Shown: positions 26,122 through 35,420, numbered from the stretch's first letter. The stretch: 44,274 nt of DNA from Sandaracinus sp. (GCA_020633125.1 JACKEH010000038.1:1-44274); one strand, 5' to 3'. Notes: a model not told the origin generated them from the letters alone. Numbers and translations are program-made.

Positions 26122-28248
26122 ATGGGGAGTCCGCTTCCGGGAGTCGTCTCGGCCGTCACCGTCTACCGCCGGGGCGCAGCCGTTCGGCGCGCGTTCGATC
26201 TTCCGGCGGGGCTCACGGAGGTCTCGCTCGGCCCGCTCCCACGCGCGCTCGAAGACGGGGCGGTCCGCGTGGTCGAGTGCGGCGCATCGACCGTTCGCGA
26301 GCTTCGTGTCGCGCTCGCGGTGTTCGACCCGGACGACGCGCTGCCCTCGAGCGACTCGGAGTCTCTCGAAGCGGCTCGACTCGCCGTCGCCCACGCCGAG
26401 GCCCGTGTCGAGACGCTTCGCGCGAACCTCGAAGCGCTCTCGAAGCTGACCTCCGGACCCCGCCGCCATCCGAAAGACCAGCTGCCGCCCGCGAGCCCGC
26501 ATGCGGCGCGGCTCGAGCTCGCCGCCTTTCGAACCGAACGCGAGCTCGCCTGGCGCGGCGCGCTCCTCGACGCGGAGGATGTGCTCGCGTCGGCGATCGA
26601 ACGACGCACCGCCGAAGAACGGCGCGAGTCCGACGCGACGAACGCACGCCGCAACCGCGTCGACGAGCTGCGCAAGCGTGTCGACCTGGTCTTCGCTTCC
26701 GCCACCACCGAGCCCACGCGTCTCGTGCTCGAATACGGGGTGCCCGGCGCGACCTGGTCGGCGTCCTACGTGCTGCGATTCGACGACACGCTCACCCAAG
26801 CGCGCCTCGAGCGCCGCGCCTACGTCGCGCACCACAGCGCCGAGGATTGGCGCGACGTCGCGCTGACACTCTCGACCGCCGAGCCCACGCGCTTCACGTC
26901 GCTGCCCGAGCTTCCGTCGTTTCGCATCGGGCGACGCCAGCCGCCCCCTGCCCGCCGCGGTTGGCGCGAACCACCCGCCGGTGCCGACGCGCTCTTCGCG
27001 GACTACGACGCCGGCTATGAGAAGATTCGCGGTGTCAGCAAACCGAAGTCGGTGAAGAAGACGAAGAAGCGCCCGGAGCCCACTCCGAAGCACGCTCGGA
27101 TGGAGTCCACGATGGCGTCGGGGCCCATGGCCATGGCCGACGAAGCCGAAGAGAGCTTCGCCGGCGCCGTCGCTCCTCCTCCGCCGCCCCCAGCGATGGC
27201 ACCGCCGGGGATGGCGCCCGCGCCGCAATCCATGCCCTTCGGCCCTCCACTCGGCGTCGCGGCGGCGGGTGGGGCTCCACCACCGCGAGGCGCGATGCCG
27301 GCGCGCATGATGTCGAAGCGCGCTGCGCCTCCCGAACCACCCGCGCCCGAGCCCGAACCGGTGGGCGTCGCGATCGACGTGGACCTGCTCGCCTACGCTC
27401 GCCTTCGGCTCGCGTTCGTCGAAGAGCCACGCCGCGGAAAGCTCGTCGCGCTCGACCCGGCCGAGGCCTACGCGGACGCGCTCGGTGATCTGGATGCGGA
27501 CGTCGACGTGTTGCTGGAAGGCGCGCGAAAGTCCGCGATGGTCCTCCGACCGCTCCCTCCCGGCACCACGCACGCGGCCTCGGTCGAAGGCTTCGATCAC
27601 GCCTTCGTCGCCGAGACACGCGTCGACATTCCCGCCGACGGCGCGTGGCATCTCGTGCGCCTCGAAGAAGAAGCGCTCGACGCCGAAGCGCGTCTGGTCG
27701 TGGTGCCACGCGAGAGCGAGGACGCGTTTCGTTTCGTGCGTCTTCGACCCCGCGTCGCGCCGTTGCTGCGTGGTCCCGCGGACGTCTTCGTGGGCGAGCG
27801 ATACCTGCTCACCCGCGAGCTCCCGCCGACGAGCCCCGGCGGCGAGCTTCGGCTCGGCCTCGGCGTCGACCCGAACGTTCGTGTCGCGCGGAACGTGCGC
27901 TTCGAAGAGCACGCGGCCGGCTTGATCAGCCGCTCGACCGAGCTCGTGCACGACGTCGAGGTCGAGCTTCGTTCGAGCGCGACGTCGCAAGTCACCGTCG
28001 AAGTGCGCGAGCGTGTTCCGACCACCCGCGAAGGCGAGGACGACATCGAGGTGCGCGAGGACGACGTGAAGCCCGCGTGGCAACCCTGGGAGCCCGACGC
28101 GAGCGACACGCCACAAGGGCGCTTCGACGGCGGCCGACGTTGGGTGGTGCCGCTGCAACCCGGCGAGACCCGAACCCTACGCGCGCGCTGGACGGTGCGC
28201 ATCGCGGCGAAGAACGAGCTGGTCGGCGGAAATCGGAGGGAGCCGTGA
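26122..28248 (+). CDS. MuiA family protein (DUF4140/DUF4139), paralogue 1
   Basis: This is a 708-residue protein of the mucoidy-inhibitor MuiA family. The N-terminal DUF4140-like segment reads VSAVTVYRRGAAVRRAFDLPAGLTEV. A coiled-coil-like Arg/Glu/Ala region spans ~90-185. DUF4139 begins around residue 195 with LVLEYGVPGATWSASYVLRF and ends with VVPLQPGETRTLRARWTVR. A low-complexity insert of ~110 residues, first Lys-rich then Pro/Met/Ala-rich (~300-412), splits the DUF4139 region. There is no signal peptide or membrane helix. The stop overlaps the next gene's GTG start by four bases, so the two are translationally coupled. Family members are widespread but their biochemical role is not established; the name comes from a Pseudomonas mucoidy phenotype. 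Confidence 0.8.
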   Translation: MGSPLPGVVSAVTVYRRGAAVRRAFDLPAGLTEVSLGPLPRALEDGAVRVVECGASTVRELRVALAVFDPDDALPSSDSESLEAARLAVAHAEARVETLRANLEALSKLTSGPRRHPKDQLPPASPHAARLELAAFRTERELAWRGALLDAEDVLASAIERRTAEERRESDATNARRNRVDELRKRVDLVFASATTEPTRLVLEYGVPGATWSASYVLRFDDTLTQARLERRAYVAHHSAEDWRDVALTLSTAEPTRFTSLPELPSFRIGRRQPPPARRGWREPPAGADALFADYDAGYEKIRGVSKPKSVKKTKKRPEPTPKHARMESTMASGPMAMADEAEESFAGAVAPPPPPPAMAPPGMAPAPQSMPFGPPLGVAAAGGAPPPRGAMPARMMSKRAAPPEPPAPEPEPVGVAIDVDLLAYARLRLAFVEEPRRGKLVALDPAEAYADALGDLDADVDVLLEGARKSAMVLRPLPPGTTHAASVEGFDHAFVAETRVDIPADGAWHLVRLEEEALDAEARLVVVPRESEDAFRFVRLRPRVAPLLRGPADVFVGERYLLTRELPPTSPGGELRLGLGVDPNVRVARNVRFEEHAAGLISRSTELVHDVEVELRSSATSQVTVEVRERVPTTREGEDDIEVREDDVKPAWQPWEPDASDTPQGRFDGGRRWVVPLQPGETRTLRARWTVRIAAKNELVGGNRREP

Positions 28249-29768
28249 GCGAACGTCGAAGGGTCGAGGTGCCGGTCGTCGGCGCGCGTGTCCTCGAGGA
28301 CCGCGCCTTCGTCCGCCGTCGCGCCGAGCTCTCGCTCGAGGCAGGTCCCGCGCGTCTGCGCATCGACGCGGTCGCGCCGGTGATCGTCGACAAGACGCTC
28401 GAGGTGCGGCTCGTCGGCGCGAAGCTCGGCGCCGCGCGCGTTTGTCGCGAGTACGTCGTCGAACGCGACTTCCCGACGTGGCGCGCCGAGGTGCACGCCG
28501 CAGTGCGGACGGCCACGCGGGCAGTGCGCGAGCTCGACGACCGGCACGCCGCCACCACGGCCGAGCTCGCCTCGCTCGAAGCGACGCGTGCGTTGCTGCT
28601 CACCGAGCTCGCGGAAGACGTCGCGTGGGGTCGTGGCGTCTCCGCGACGGCAAAGGAGGAGCTCGAGCGAACGGTGGCCCGCGAAGAAGCGCTGCGCGTC
28701 GCGCTCGCCGACCTTCAGCCACCTCGACGACTCGCCCACCGCGAGCTCGCCGACGCCGAGGATCGCGCGCGGCAGGATCCGCATCCGAACCGCGGTGCGT
28801 GGATCGAGCTCGACCTCGAGTGCGAGCGCGCGGGCGTGGTGGCGATCGAGGTGGCGTACCTGGTGCCGAGTGTCGCTTGGCGTCCGCGCCATCGCGCGAC
28901 GTTGCGCGAGGGCAAGATCGAGCTCGAGACCGAAGCCTTCGTCTGGCAGCGCACGGGCGAAGACTGGAACGACGTCGAGCTCTCGTTCTCGACGGAGCGT
29001 CCCTCGCTCGGTGTCGACCCGCCGACGCTCGAGACCGATCGGCTCGCCGTGCGACGAAAGCCCGAACGGGTCGAGGTCGAGACTCGTGCGCAAGCCGTGG
29101 CCACCACGGGGCTCGGCCGTGGAGAAGTCGTCGCGCCCGAAGTGCCCGGCGTGGACGACGGCGGCGAGACCCAAGAGCTCGTCGCCGACGGACGCGTGCG
29201 CGTGCCGAGCGACGGCCGTCCCCATCGCACGACGGTCGGTCGCGCTTCGACCGAAGCGACGGTCGATCGAATCCTCGCCTCGCCGAGCCCCTTCGTCTTG
29301 GTTCGCGCGCGCGCCACGCACCCGGGACCACGACCCTTGTTGGCCGGCCCCGTCGAGCTCGTCGGCGAGCACGGTCCCCTCGGCACCAGCGAGCTGCGCT
29401 ACGTCGCACCCGGCGACCGCTTCGAGCTCAGCTTCGGGCCCGAAGCCGCCGTGCGCGTCACGCGCGAAGAGGAGCGCCTCGGGGCCGAGAGCAAGATCCT
29501 CTCGAGCTGGGTGCGGACGACGACGGTGGTGAAGAACAAGCTCAGCCACGTCGGCGACGAGGCGGTCCGCTTCGAGCTCGTGGAGCGGGTGCCGGTCTCC
29601 GAGATCGCCGACGTGAAGGTCGAGCTCGAAGACGAAGGCACCACGCCCGGCGCGACGGTCGACGACGACGGCTTCGTGCGTTGGCAGGTCGCGCTTTCGC
29701 CGGGAGGCACGAGCACGATCGAGCTTCGGTGGACCCTGGCAAAAAAGGACCACGTGCAGGGTGTTTAG
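28245..29768 (+). CDS. MuiA family protein (DUF4140/DUF4139), paralogue 2
   Basis: This 507-residue paralogue of the preceding gene lacks its low-complexity insert. The N-terminal DUF4140-like part is VEVPVVGARVLEDRAFVRRRAELSL. A helical, probably coiled-coil region spans ~80-165. The DUF4139-like part opens with VVAIEVAYLVPSVAWRPRHRATL and ends with ALSPGGTSTIELRWTL. The GTG start at 28245 overlaps the upstream stop (GTGA) and has GGAGGG about 4 nt before it, so the start is well supported even though the frame is open far upstream. No signal peptide is present. The two products probably work together, perhaps as a hetero-oligomer; this is inference from coupling and shared architecture. Confidence 0.8.
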   Translation: MSERRRVEVPVVGARVLEDRAFVRRRAELSLEAGPARLRIDAVAPVIVDKTLEVRLVGAKLGAARVCREYVVERDFPTWRAEVHAAVRTATRAVRELDDRHAATTAELASLEATRALLLTELAEDVAWGRGVSATAKEELERTVAREEALRVALADLQPPRRLAHRELADAEDRARQDPHPNRGAWIELDLECERAGVVAIEVAYLVPSVAWRPRHRATLREGKIELETEAFVWQRTGEDWNDVELSFSTERPSLGVDPPTLETDRLAVRRKPERVEVETRAQAVATTGLGRGEVVAPEVPGVDDGGETQELVADGRVRVPSDGRPHRTTVGRASTEATVDRILASPSPFVLVRARATHPGPRPLLAGPVELVGEHGPLGTSELRYVAPGDRFELSFGPEAAVRVTREEERLGAESKILSSWVRTTTVVKNKLSHVGDEAVRFELVERVPVSEIADVKVELEDEGTTPGATVDDDGFVRWQVALSPGGTSTIELRWTLAKKDHVQGV

Positions 29769-29925
29769 TGTTTCGCCCGCCGCCCGCGGGTGATTTGCGT
29801 CGTCGGCGTCGTGGAATGCACGCGCGGGTCGTTGCCTTCGCCTGCGGACGTTGGTGAGCGTGGTTCGTGCGTCTGGTCGCGTTTCGGGTGGGCGCGGGCC
29901 GTCCTCGTCGCTCAGGGTCGCCGCG

Positions 29926-31905
29926 ATGAAACGCCTGTGGCCCACGTTCCTCCTCGCGCTCGCGTGCGAACCGACGACGCTCGGCGAGACCGCCTCCGAC
30001 GAGATCGCGTCCGACACCGACGGTGGTGTCGTCGAAGCCCACGCCGAGGCCCTCGAGCTCGACCTCGGCGCACACGAGGACGGCGAGTCGCTCCCGCCGG
30101 GCTACCTCGCGCTCACGTACGACGACGGCCCCGGCGCCTCGACCTTCCTCATCTCGCGGTACCTGCACGAGTTGGGCGTTCCGGCGACCTTCTTCGTCAA
30201 CGGTTGTCATCTCGAAGGCGCGCCGCCTTCGGGAGTGGGCGCCGCAAGCGGATGCTCGGACGCATCTCGCTACCGCGTGAGCGCCTTGCAGACGCTCGTT
30301 CGGGAGGGGCACCGCCTCGCCAACCACACCCAAGACCACGTCGGTCTTCGAGACGGTCCCGCGAACCTGGAGAGCCAGTTCACGACGCTGCAGCGCACGC
30401 TCGATCCGTTTCAGCGGGTCGATCGGCTCGCGTTCTTCCGCCCGCCCGGAAACGCGTGGAGCGCGAGCAACCAGCGGCGCGTCGACGCCGACGCGTACCT
30501 GTCGAACATGCTCGGTCCGATGGGGCAGGTCTATCCGCGACGGAACCCCGACGGGGGCACCGACGAGCCGCCCGGACCCGAGATCATGGAGGATTGGCTC
30601 TGCCTCGATTCGAACTACCCGCCGAGCTACTGCGCCCGGGTCTTCCTCGACGCCATTCCGGAGACCCCGACGGTCGGCGGCATCGTCTTGCTCCACGACC
30701 GTCGCCGCGAGTCCGCTCCGAACGACGCCCGCGCGCGCCGGCCCTTCGAAGTCACGCGGGCGTTGGTGCCCCGCTTGCTCGAGCGTGGCTACGTCATCGT
30801 CCCGCTCGACGCGGTGCCCGGCGTGCTCGGACCGCGCCGCTTCGAGCTCGAAGGCGCCGGCTATTGGACGCGGGAGATGGGGGACGGCGTCGGCTGGAAC
30901 GTCGCGCAGAGCCACTGGGGAAGCCTCGAGCTCGCGGACGTCGATGGCGACGGACGGCTCGAGATGTGCGGGCGCGGCAACACCGGCGTGCGCTGCGTCG
31001 AGTCGACGGACCACGGCTTCGCGGAGGGGCGCACCGTCACCGCGGCGTTCTCGGACGCCGACGGGTACCTCCCGACGCGCTACGGCGCGACGCTCATGTT
31101 CGGTGACCTCGACGGCGACGGCGACGACGACGTCTGCGCGCGCTTCGGCGACGGGATTCGCTGCGCGCGTTCGCGAGCGACCAGCGGCCGGCTCTTCGAG
31201 ACTCACGCGACGCTCTGGAGCCGTGGAGGCGACTTCTCCGACGCCGCGCAATGGCATCGCGCGGAGAGCCGTTGGGGATCGCTGCGCTTGGTCGACGTCT
31301 CCGGCGACGGGCGCGCGGACGTGTGTGGCCGAAGCCCTACGGGCGTCGTGTGTGCCGTGACGCGTGTCGGCGGTGGCTTCGAGCGCGCGGCCCTCGTGAC
31401 GCCGGGTGATTTCGAGGATGCGGACGGTTTCGGCGTCACGTCACGCGGCGCGACCTTGATGTTCGGCGACCTCGACGGCGACGGCGACGCGGACGTTTGC
31501 GCACGCGGCGAGCTCGGCCTCTGGTGCGCGAAGAACACCGCGGGCAGCTTCTCGCGCGCGACACTCTGGGTTCGTGGTCGCTTCTCGGACCGCGACCAGT
31601 GGACCTCGCCCGCCGCCTCGGGCTCCCTGCAGCTCGTCGACGCGAATGGCGACGGACGCGCGGACGTCTGCGGTCGTGCGCCCACCGGGGTCGTGTGTGC
31701 CTACTCCGACGGCGCGTCGCGCTTCCTGCACTACCAACACCTGATGAACCAGGGGCTCACGAACCGCGACGTGTGGAGCGCCACGAGGTTCGGCGCGACG
31801 CTGCGCATCGGGCGCCTCGGCCTCGACCGAGCGGTGGACGTCTGCGCTCGCGGCCCGCACGGCCTCTGGTGCGCTCGCGGCTCCGACGTGTTGGCGCAGC
31901 GCTGA
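29926..31905 (+). CDS. Polysaccharide deacetylase lipoprotein fused to FG-GAP-like repeats
   Basis: This is a 659-residue secreted protein. The signal is MKRLWPTFLL and the lipobox ALAC with Cys14. A NodB-type deacetylase domain covers ~55-300: the catalytic/metal Asp pair is D66-D67 in LTYDDGPG, the metal histidines are H134 and H138 (GHRLANHTQDH), and FFRPPGNAW supplies the arginine/proline motif. The last ~350 residues carry repeated units with acidic loops (LADVDGDGRLEMCGRG, MFGDLDGDGDDDVCARF and similar), each with Cys, resembling VCBS/FG-GAP propeller blades. Deacetylation of a chitin-like or peptidoglycan-type N-acetylated glycan is inferred; the propeller may bind the glycan. ATG at 29926 was chosen for the signal peptide. 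A perfect hairpin follows the stop. Confidence 0.85.
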   Translation: MKRLWPTFLLALACEPTTLGETASDEIASDTDGGVVEAHAEALELDLGAHEDGESLPPGYLALTYDDGPGASTFLISRYLHELGVPATFFVNGCHLEGAPPSGVGAASGCSDASRYRVSALQTLVREGHRLANHTQDHVGLRDGPANLESQFTTLQRTLDPFQRVDRLAFFRPPGNAWSASNQRRVDADAYLSNMLGPMGQVYPRRNPDGGTDEPPGPEIMEDWLCLDSNYPPSYCARVFLDAIPETPTVGGIVLLHDRRRESAPNDARARRPFEVTRALVPRLLERGYVIVPLDAVPGVLGPRRFELEGAGYWTREMGDGVGWNVAQSHWGSLELADVDGDGRLEMCGRGNTGVRCVESTDHGFAEGRTVTAAFSDADGYLPTRYGATLMFGDLDGDGDDDVCARFGDGIRCARSRATSGRLFETHATLWSRGGDFSDAAQWHRAESRWGSLRLVDVSGDGRADVCGRSPTGVVCAVTRVGGGFERAALVTPGDFEDADGFGVTSRGATLMFGDLDGDGDADVCARGELGLWCAKNTAGSFSRATLWVRGRFSDRDQWTSPAASGSLQLVDANGDGRADVCGRAPTGVVCAYSDGASRFLHYQHLMNQGLTNRDVWSATRFGATLRIGRLGLDRAVDVCARGPHGLWCARGSDVLAQR

Positions 31906-31908
31906 ACG

Positions 31909-31945
31909 CATCGAGGCGACTTCGTCTCTCGAAGTCGCCTCGATG
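31909..31945. terminator. Perfect 16-bp hairpin between convergent genes
   Basis: CATCGAGGCGACTTCG (31909-31924) and its exact inverse (31930-31945) flank a 5-nt loop. It lies between the deacetylase stop (31905) and the stop of the minus-strand reductase (31968), so it can serve both as a terminator. There is no long T-run on either strand. Confidence 0.7.
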
Positions 31946-31967
31946 GCTCCGAAGCTCGGCCTCGTCG

Positions 31968-33332
31968 TCAGACGTGCATCGAGGGCACGGGCGTACGCAT
32001 GGTGACGAGCTCTTCGGCCGCGGTCGGATGAATCCCGATCGTGGCGTCGAGCTGCGCCTTCGTCGCCCCGGCGCGCAACGCCACGGCGAAGCCCTGCACG
32101 ATCTCGCCCGCGTCGGGCCCCACGACGTGCACGCCGAGCACACGGTCGGTCACCTCGCAGACGACGAGCTTCATCATCATCCGGTAGGGCAGGCCGCTCA
32201 GCGTGTGCTTCATCGGGCGGAAGGTGCTCCGAAAGATCTTCGGCCGTTCGCCGCGATGCCACGCGGCCTCTTCCGTCAGCCCCACCGTCGCGACCTCGGG
32301 CGTCGCGAAGACCGCCGTCGGCACGAGGTCGTAGTCGACGCTCGCGTCCGGCTGACCCCCGAAGAGACGGCGCGCGAGCGCCATGCCTTCGGCGAGCGCG
32401 ACCGGCGTGAGCTGCACGCGTCCGATGCAATCGCCGAGCGCCCACACGTTCTGCTGCGAGGTCGCGAAGGTGTCGTCGACCAAGACCGCGCCGTCGCGAC
32501 CGGTCTTCACGCCGACCTCTTCCAACCCGAGCTTCGCGGTGTTCGGAACCCGACCCACTGCCGCGAGCTGGAGGTCCGCCGCCAGCTTCGTTCCGTCGTC
32601 GAGCGTGGCCACCACCGACGCGCCGTCGCGGTCGAGGCGTTCGATGGTGTGTCCGAGGTGAAGCGTGATCCCGTGCAGCTCGAGCTGTTCGGCGAAGAAG
32701 CGCCGCACGTCGTGGTCGAAGGCGTTGAGCAGCTCGGGGTTGCGATGCACCACGTGCACCTCCGAGCCCAGCGCTCGAAACACGCTCGCGAGCTCGACGC
32801 CGATGTACCCGCCACCGGCGACCACGACGCGCTTCGGGAGCTCCCGCAGCGCGAAGAACTCGTCGCTCGAGCCGCCGAGCTCGGCACCGGGAATCGGCGG
32901 AATGCGCGAGCGACCGCCCGTCGCGATCAGCACGTGCTCGCCGCGCAGCCGACGCTCGCCGACCCGAACCACACGCGGCTCTTCGAAGACGCCGAAGCCG
33001 TCGACGATCGTCACGCCGGCGTCGAGCAGGAGCTTCTCGTAGATGCCGTTGAGGCGACGGATGTCCTTCTCACGCGCGTCGACGAGCGTGGCCCAATCGA
33101 AACGCGGCGCGCTGTCGAAGGTCCAGCCGAAGCCGCGCGCTTCGTGGAAGCGCTCCGCGAACGACGCGCCGTAGACCATCAGCTTCTTCGGCACGCAGCC
33201 CACGTTCACACAGGTGCCGCCGAGCCGGCCGCTCTCCACGAGCGCGACCTTCGCGCCGAAGCTGGCTGCGATGCGCGCCGCGCGCACGCCACCCGAGCCT
33301 CCACCGATCACTACGAAGTCGAAGTCTTCCAT
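31968..33332 (-). CDS. gor: Glutathione-disulfide reductase
   Basis: This is a 454-residue FAD-dependent disulfide reductase, the standard length for glutathione reductase. The FAD-binding start is VVIGGGSGG (8-15). The redox-active disulfide is GGTCVNVGCVPKK with C41 and C46. A second Rossmann motif for NADPH, VVAGGGYIGVELA, lies in the middle. The catalytic His-Glu pair is H435/E440 in IGIHPTAAEE near the C-terminus. The start has GAGGAA 4 nt upstream. The reaction is reduction of oxidised glutathione with NADPH in the cytoplasm; related enzymes such as mycothione or trypanothione reductases share most motifs, so substrate choice is inferred. It follows the SDR gene after a 125-nt gap containing a hairpin and may be transcribed separately. 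Confidence 0.88.
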   Translation of the reverse strand: MEDFDFVVIGGGSGGVRAARIAASFGAKVALVESGRLGGTCVNVGCVPKKLMVYGASFAERFHEARGFGWTFDSAPRFDWATLVDAREKDIRRLNGIYEKLLLDAGVTIVDGFGVFEEPRVVRVGERRLRGEHVLIATGGRSRIPPIPGAELGGSSDEFFALRELPKRVVVAGGGYIGVELASVFRALGSEVHVVHRNPELLNAFDHDVRRFFAEQLELHGITLHLGHTIERLDRDGASVVATLDDGTKLAADLQLAAVGRVPNTAKLGLEEVGVKTGRDGAVLVDDTFATSQQNVWALGDCIGRVQLTPVALAEGMALARRLFGGQPDASVDYDLVPTAVFATPEVATVGLTEEAAWHRGERPKIFRSTFRPMKHTLSGLPYRMMMKLVVCEVTDRVLGVHVVGPDAGEIVQGFAVALRAGATKAQLDATIGIHPTAAEELVTMRTPVPSMHV

Positions 33333-33407
33333 CGCGTTCCTCGTGGCCGTTTCGTACGCCCGAGCGCCTCGAACGCTACGCGCGTGGTGCCCGTGCGTCC
33401 GATGCGC

Positions 33408-33439
33408 CGACGGCCGCTCGCACGCGCGAACGGCCGTCG
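33408..33439 (-). terminator. Hairpin in the SDR-gor gap
   Basis: CGACGGCCG (33408-33416) pairs exactly with CGGCCGTCG (33431-33439) across 14 nt. It lies 19 nt beyond the SDR stop on the minus strand and before gor. There is no T-run. It may separate gor from the upstream operon. Confidence 0.35.
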
Positions 33440-33457
33440 TTCGGAGTCGGGAGGTCG

Positions 33458-34282
33458 TCAGACGAAGAAGTCGGGCGCCAGCTTTCCGCCAGGCACCACC
33501 GAGTACTCGCCGAGGTCCTTCTTGCCCATCTTCTCCATGAGGATGTCCTCGTCGATGAAGAAGTTGCCGGTGCACTCGCGGCTCGGCTGCGTGAGGATCC
33601 AATGCGCGGCATCGCCCATGATCGACGGCCAGCGGCTCATCTGCATGACGGTGTCGCCGCCGAGCAGGTTCTGCACCGCCGCGGTCGCGATCGTCGTCTT
33701 CGGCCAGAGCGCGTTCGCCGCGATGCCGGCCTCGCGAAGCTCACCGGCCCAGCCGAGGATGCACATGCTCATGCCGAACTTCGCCATCGTGTACGCGACG
33801 TGAGGCGCGAACCAACGCTCCTCCATGTTCAGCGGCGGGCTGAGGTTGAGGATGTGCGCGTTGGCGCTCTTCTTCAGGTAGGGCAGGGCGAGCTTCCCGC
33901 ACAGGAAGGTCCCGCGCAGGTTGATCGAGTGCATCAGGTCGAAGCGCTTCATGTCGACCGACGCGGTGTCGGTCAGGTTGATCGCGCTCGCGTTGTTCAC
34001 GAGGATGTCGATGCCGCCGAAGGTCTCGGCCGCCTTCGCCATCGCGCTCGAGATCTGCTCTTCGAAGCGAATGTCGACGACGAGCGGGAGCGCCTTGCCG
34101 CCCGCCTTCTCGACCTTCTCCGCCGCGGTGTAGATGGTGCCCTCGAGCTTCGGGTGCGGCTCGGCGGTCTTCGCTGCGATGACGATGTTCGCGCCGTCCT
34201 GCGCCGCGCGAATGGCGATCGCTTCGCCGATGCCCCGGCTCGCGCCGGTGATGAAGAGGGTCTTACCAGCCAACGATCCCAT
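33458..34282 (-). CDS. Short-chain dehydrogenase/reductase, HSDL2-like
   Basis: This is a 274-residue classical SDR. The cofactor motif is TGASRGIG at 12-19, with the structural NNAS at 96-99. The catalytic triad is S148 (LNLS), Y164 and K168 (YTMAK). Features such as AAKTAEPHPKLEGTIYTAA and LALPYLKKSANAHILNLSPPL match the SDR domain of HSDL2-type proteins; the SCP2 sterol-carrier domain of the animal versions is missing. The start has GAGGAG 7 nt upstream and overlaps the stop of the upstream membrane-protein gene by one base (TGATG), so the two are coupled. NAD(P)-dependent oxidation or reduction of a hydroxy/keto lipid is inferred; the real substrate is unknown. Confidence 0.88.
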   Translation of the reverse strand: MGSLAGKTLFITGASRGIGEAIAIRAAQDGANIVIAAKTAEPHPKLEGTIYTAAEKVEKAGGKALPLVVDIRFEEQISSAMAKAAETFGGIDILVNNASAINLTDTASVDMKRFDLMHSINLRGTFLCGKLALPYLKKSANAHILNLSPPLNMEERWFAPHVAYTMAKFGMSMCILGWAGELREAGIAANALWPKTTIATAAVQNLLGGDTVMQMSRWPSIMGDAAHWILTQPSRECTGNFFIDEDILMEKMGKKDLGEYSVVPGGKLAPDFFV

Positions 34283-35346
34283 CACACACTCCTCGCTCGC
34301 GACCGCTTCCACGCGGCCGACGCGTCGTCGTAATACGAGCGTCGCGGACGGACAAGCGCCGTGGCAAAGCTTCGGCCCTCGGTGGCCAAGAGTGCGAGCG
34401 CCACGAGCTCCAGATGCCCGTGGAAGATCGCCGCTCGCAGGTAGCCCTCTCGAGCGTCCGCCAGGTCCACCAACGCCCAGGCGGCGACACCGATCGCGGA
34501 CAGCGCGGCGACGGACAAGAGCGCGCCTCCGAGGTCCGTACGCAGCGCACGCCACGAAGCGCGAAAGGTGCGCGGGGTCGGTCGTTCGCGATCCTCTTCC
34601 GGAACCAGCCGCACCCAGAGCGCGTAGTGCATCGCCTGCGCGAAGGCGAAGAGCACGACGAGCCGCGTGCCCCAAGGCGCCGTGACCCCCGGCGCGAGGC
34701 TCTCGCGCGCTTCGTGGAGGCCGAACCCTCCGAGTCGCCATGCGGTGCCGAGAGGTTCGACGAGCCCGAGCGCGAGCACGAGTGCCGCCGCCGCGTAGAG
34801 CAAGAGCACGAGGTACGAGACGCCACGCCGTGGGCGCCAGAACCACCAGAGCACGAGCGCCACGAGGTTGTGCAGGTGCGCGAAGACCAAGCTCGCCGTC
34901 GTTCGGTCGCGGGAGCCGACGACCGTGAGCGCGAGGAAGACGAACGCGACCACGAGACGGCGCGGGTGCGAAGCGCGCGAGAGCAAGGCCACGGTCGCGG
35001 CGGTCGCGGTCGCCCACGTGACGTGCCCGGTCCACGCGGAGGCGACGAGCCCGAGCGCGGTCACGCCGCCCACCGCGGCGCGCCGGTGCAAACCGCGACG
35101 CACCACCAGATAACGCACGTCGGCGACCACGTGCGGCACGCCCCACACGATCGGGCCGAGCGCGAGCAGCACGATGGGGAACGCGGTCGCACCCACGAAC
35201 GCGAGCGCCACCGCGAGCAGACCCCAGGCCGCGACGCGGAGCGCGCGTTCTCGAACGAGCCGGCGACCCACGCCACCGAGCGAGACGAGGGCACGCCATC
35301 GAAGCGCATCGAGTGGTCTCAGGGCGTGCTCGACCGCCGTGTCCAT
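34282..35346 (-). CDS. Polytopic membrane protein with conserved-looking histidines
   Basis: This is a 354-residue protein with about nine hydrophobic helices. Histidines lie at or in membrane segments: PIVWGVPHVVADVRYL, VFAHLHNLVALVLWWFW, AQAMHYALWVRLVPEED and IFHGHLELVALALL. This pattern suggests a metal or heme site within the membrane and recalls Brp/Blh-type beta-carotene oxygenases, but the resemblance is weak and not a firm assignment. ATG at 35346 is used; a GTG at 35427 overlaps the end of the preceding gene and is an alternative that would add 27 residues and couple translation. The stop is shared with the SDR start (TGATG), so the two products are likely made together, perhaps acting on the same lipid. 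Confidence 0.6.
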   Translation of the reverse strand: MDTAVEHALRPLDALRWRALVSLGGVGRRLVRERALRVAAWGLLAVALAFVGATAFPIVLLALGPIVWGVPHVVADVRYLVVRRGLHRRAAVGGVTALGLVASAWTGHVTWATATAATVALLSRASHPRRLVVAFVFLALTVVGSRDRTTASLVFAHLHNLVALVLWWFWRPRRGVSYLVLLLYAAAALVLALGLVEPLGTAWRLGGFGLHEARESLAPGVTAPWGTRLVVLFAFAQAMHYALWVRLVPEEDRERPTPRTFRASWRALRTDLGGALLSVAALSAIGVAAWALVDLADAREGYLRAAIFHGHLELVALALLATEGRSFATALVRPRRSYYDDASAAWKRSRARSV

Positions 35347-35420
35347 GCGGGTCGAGCGCGCTGCCGTCGGACACACCGCGGTCGAATCGGGTAAACGCGC
35401 CGAGGGCGCGCCAGGCGTGC

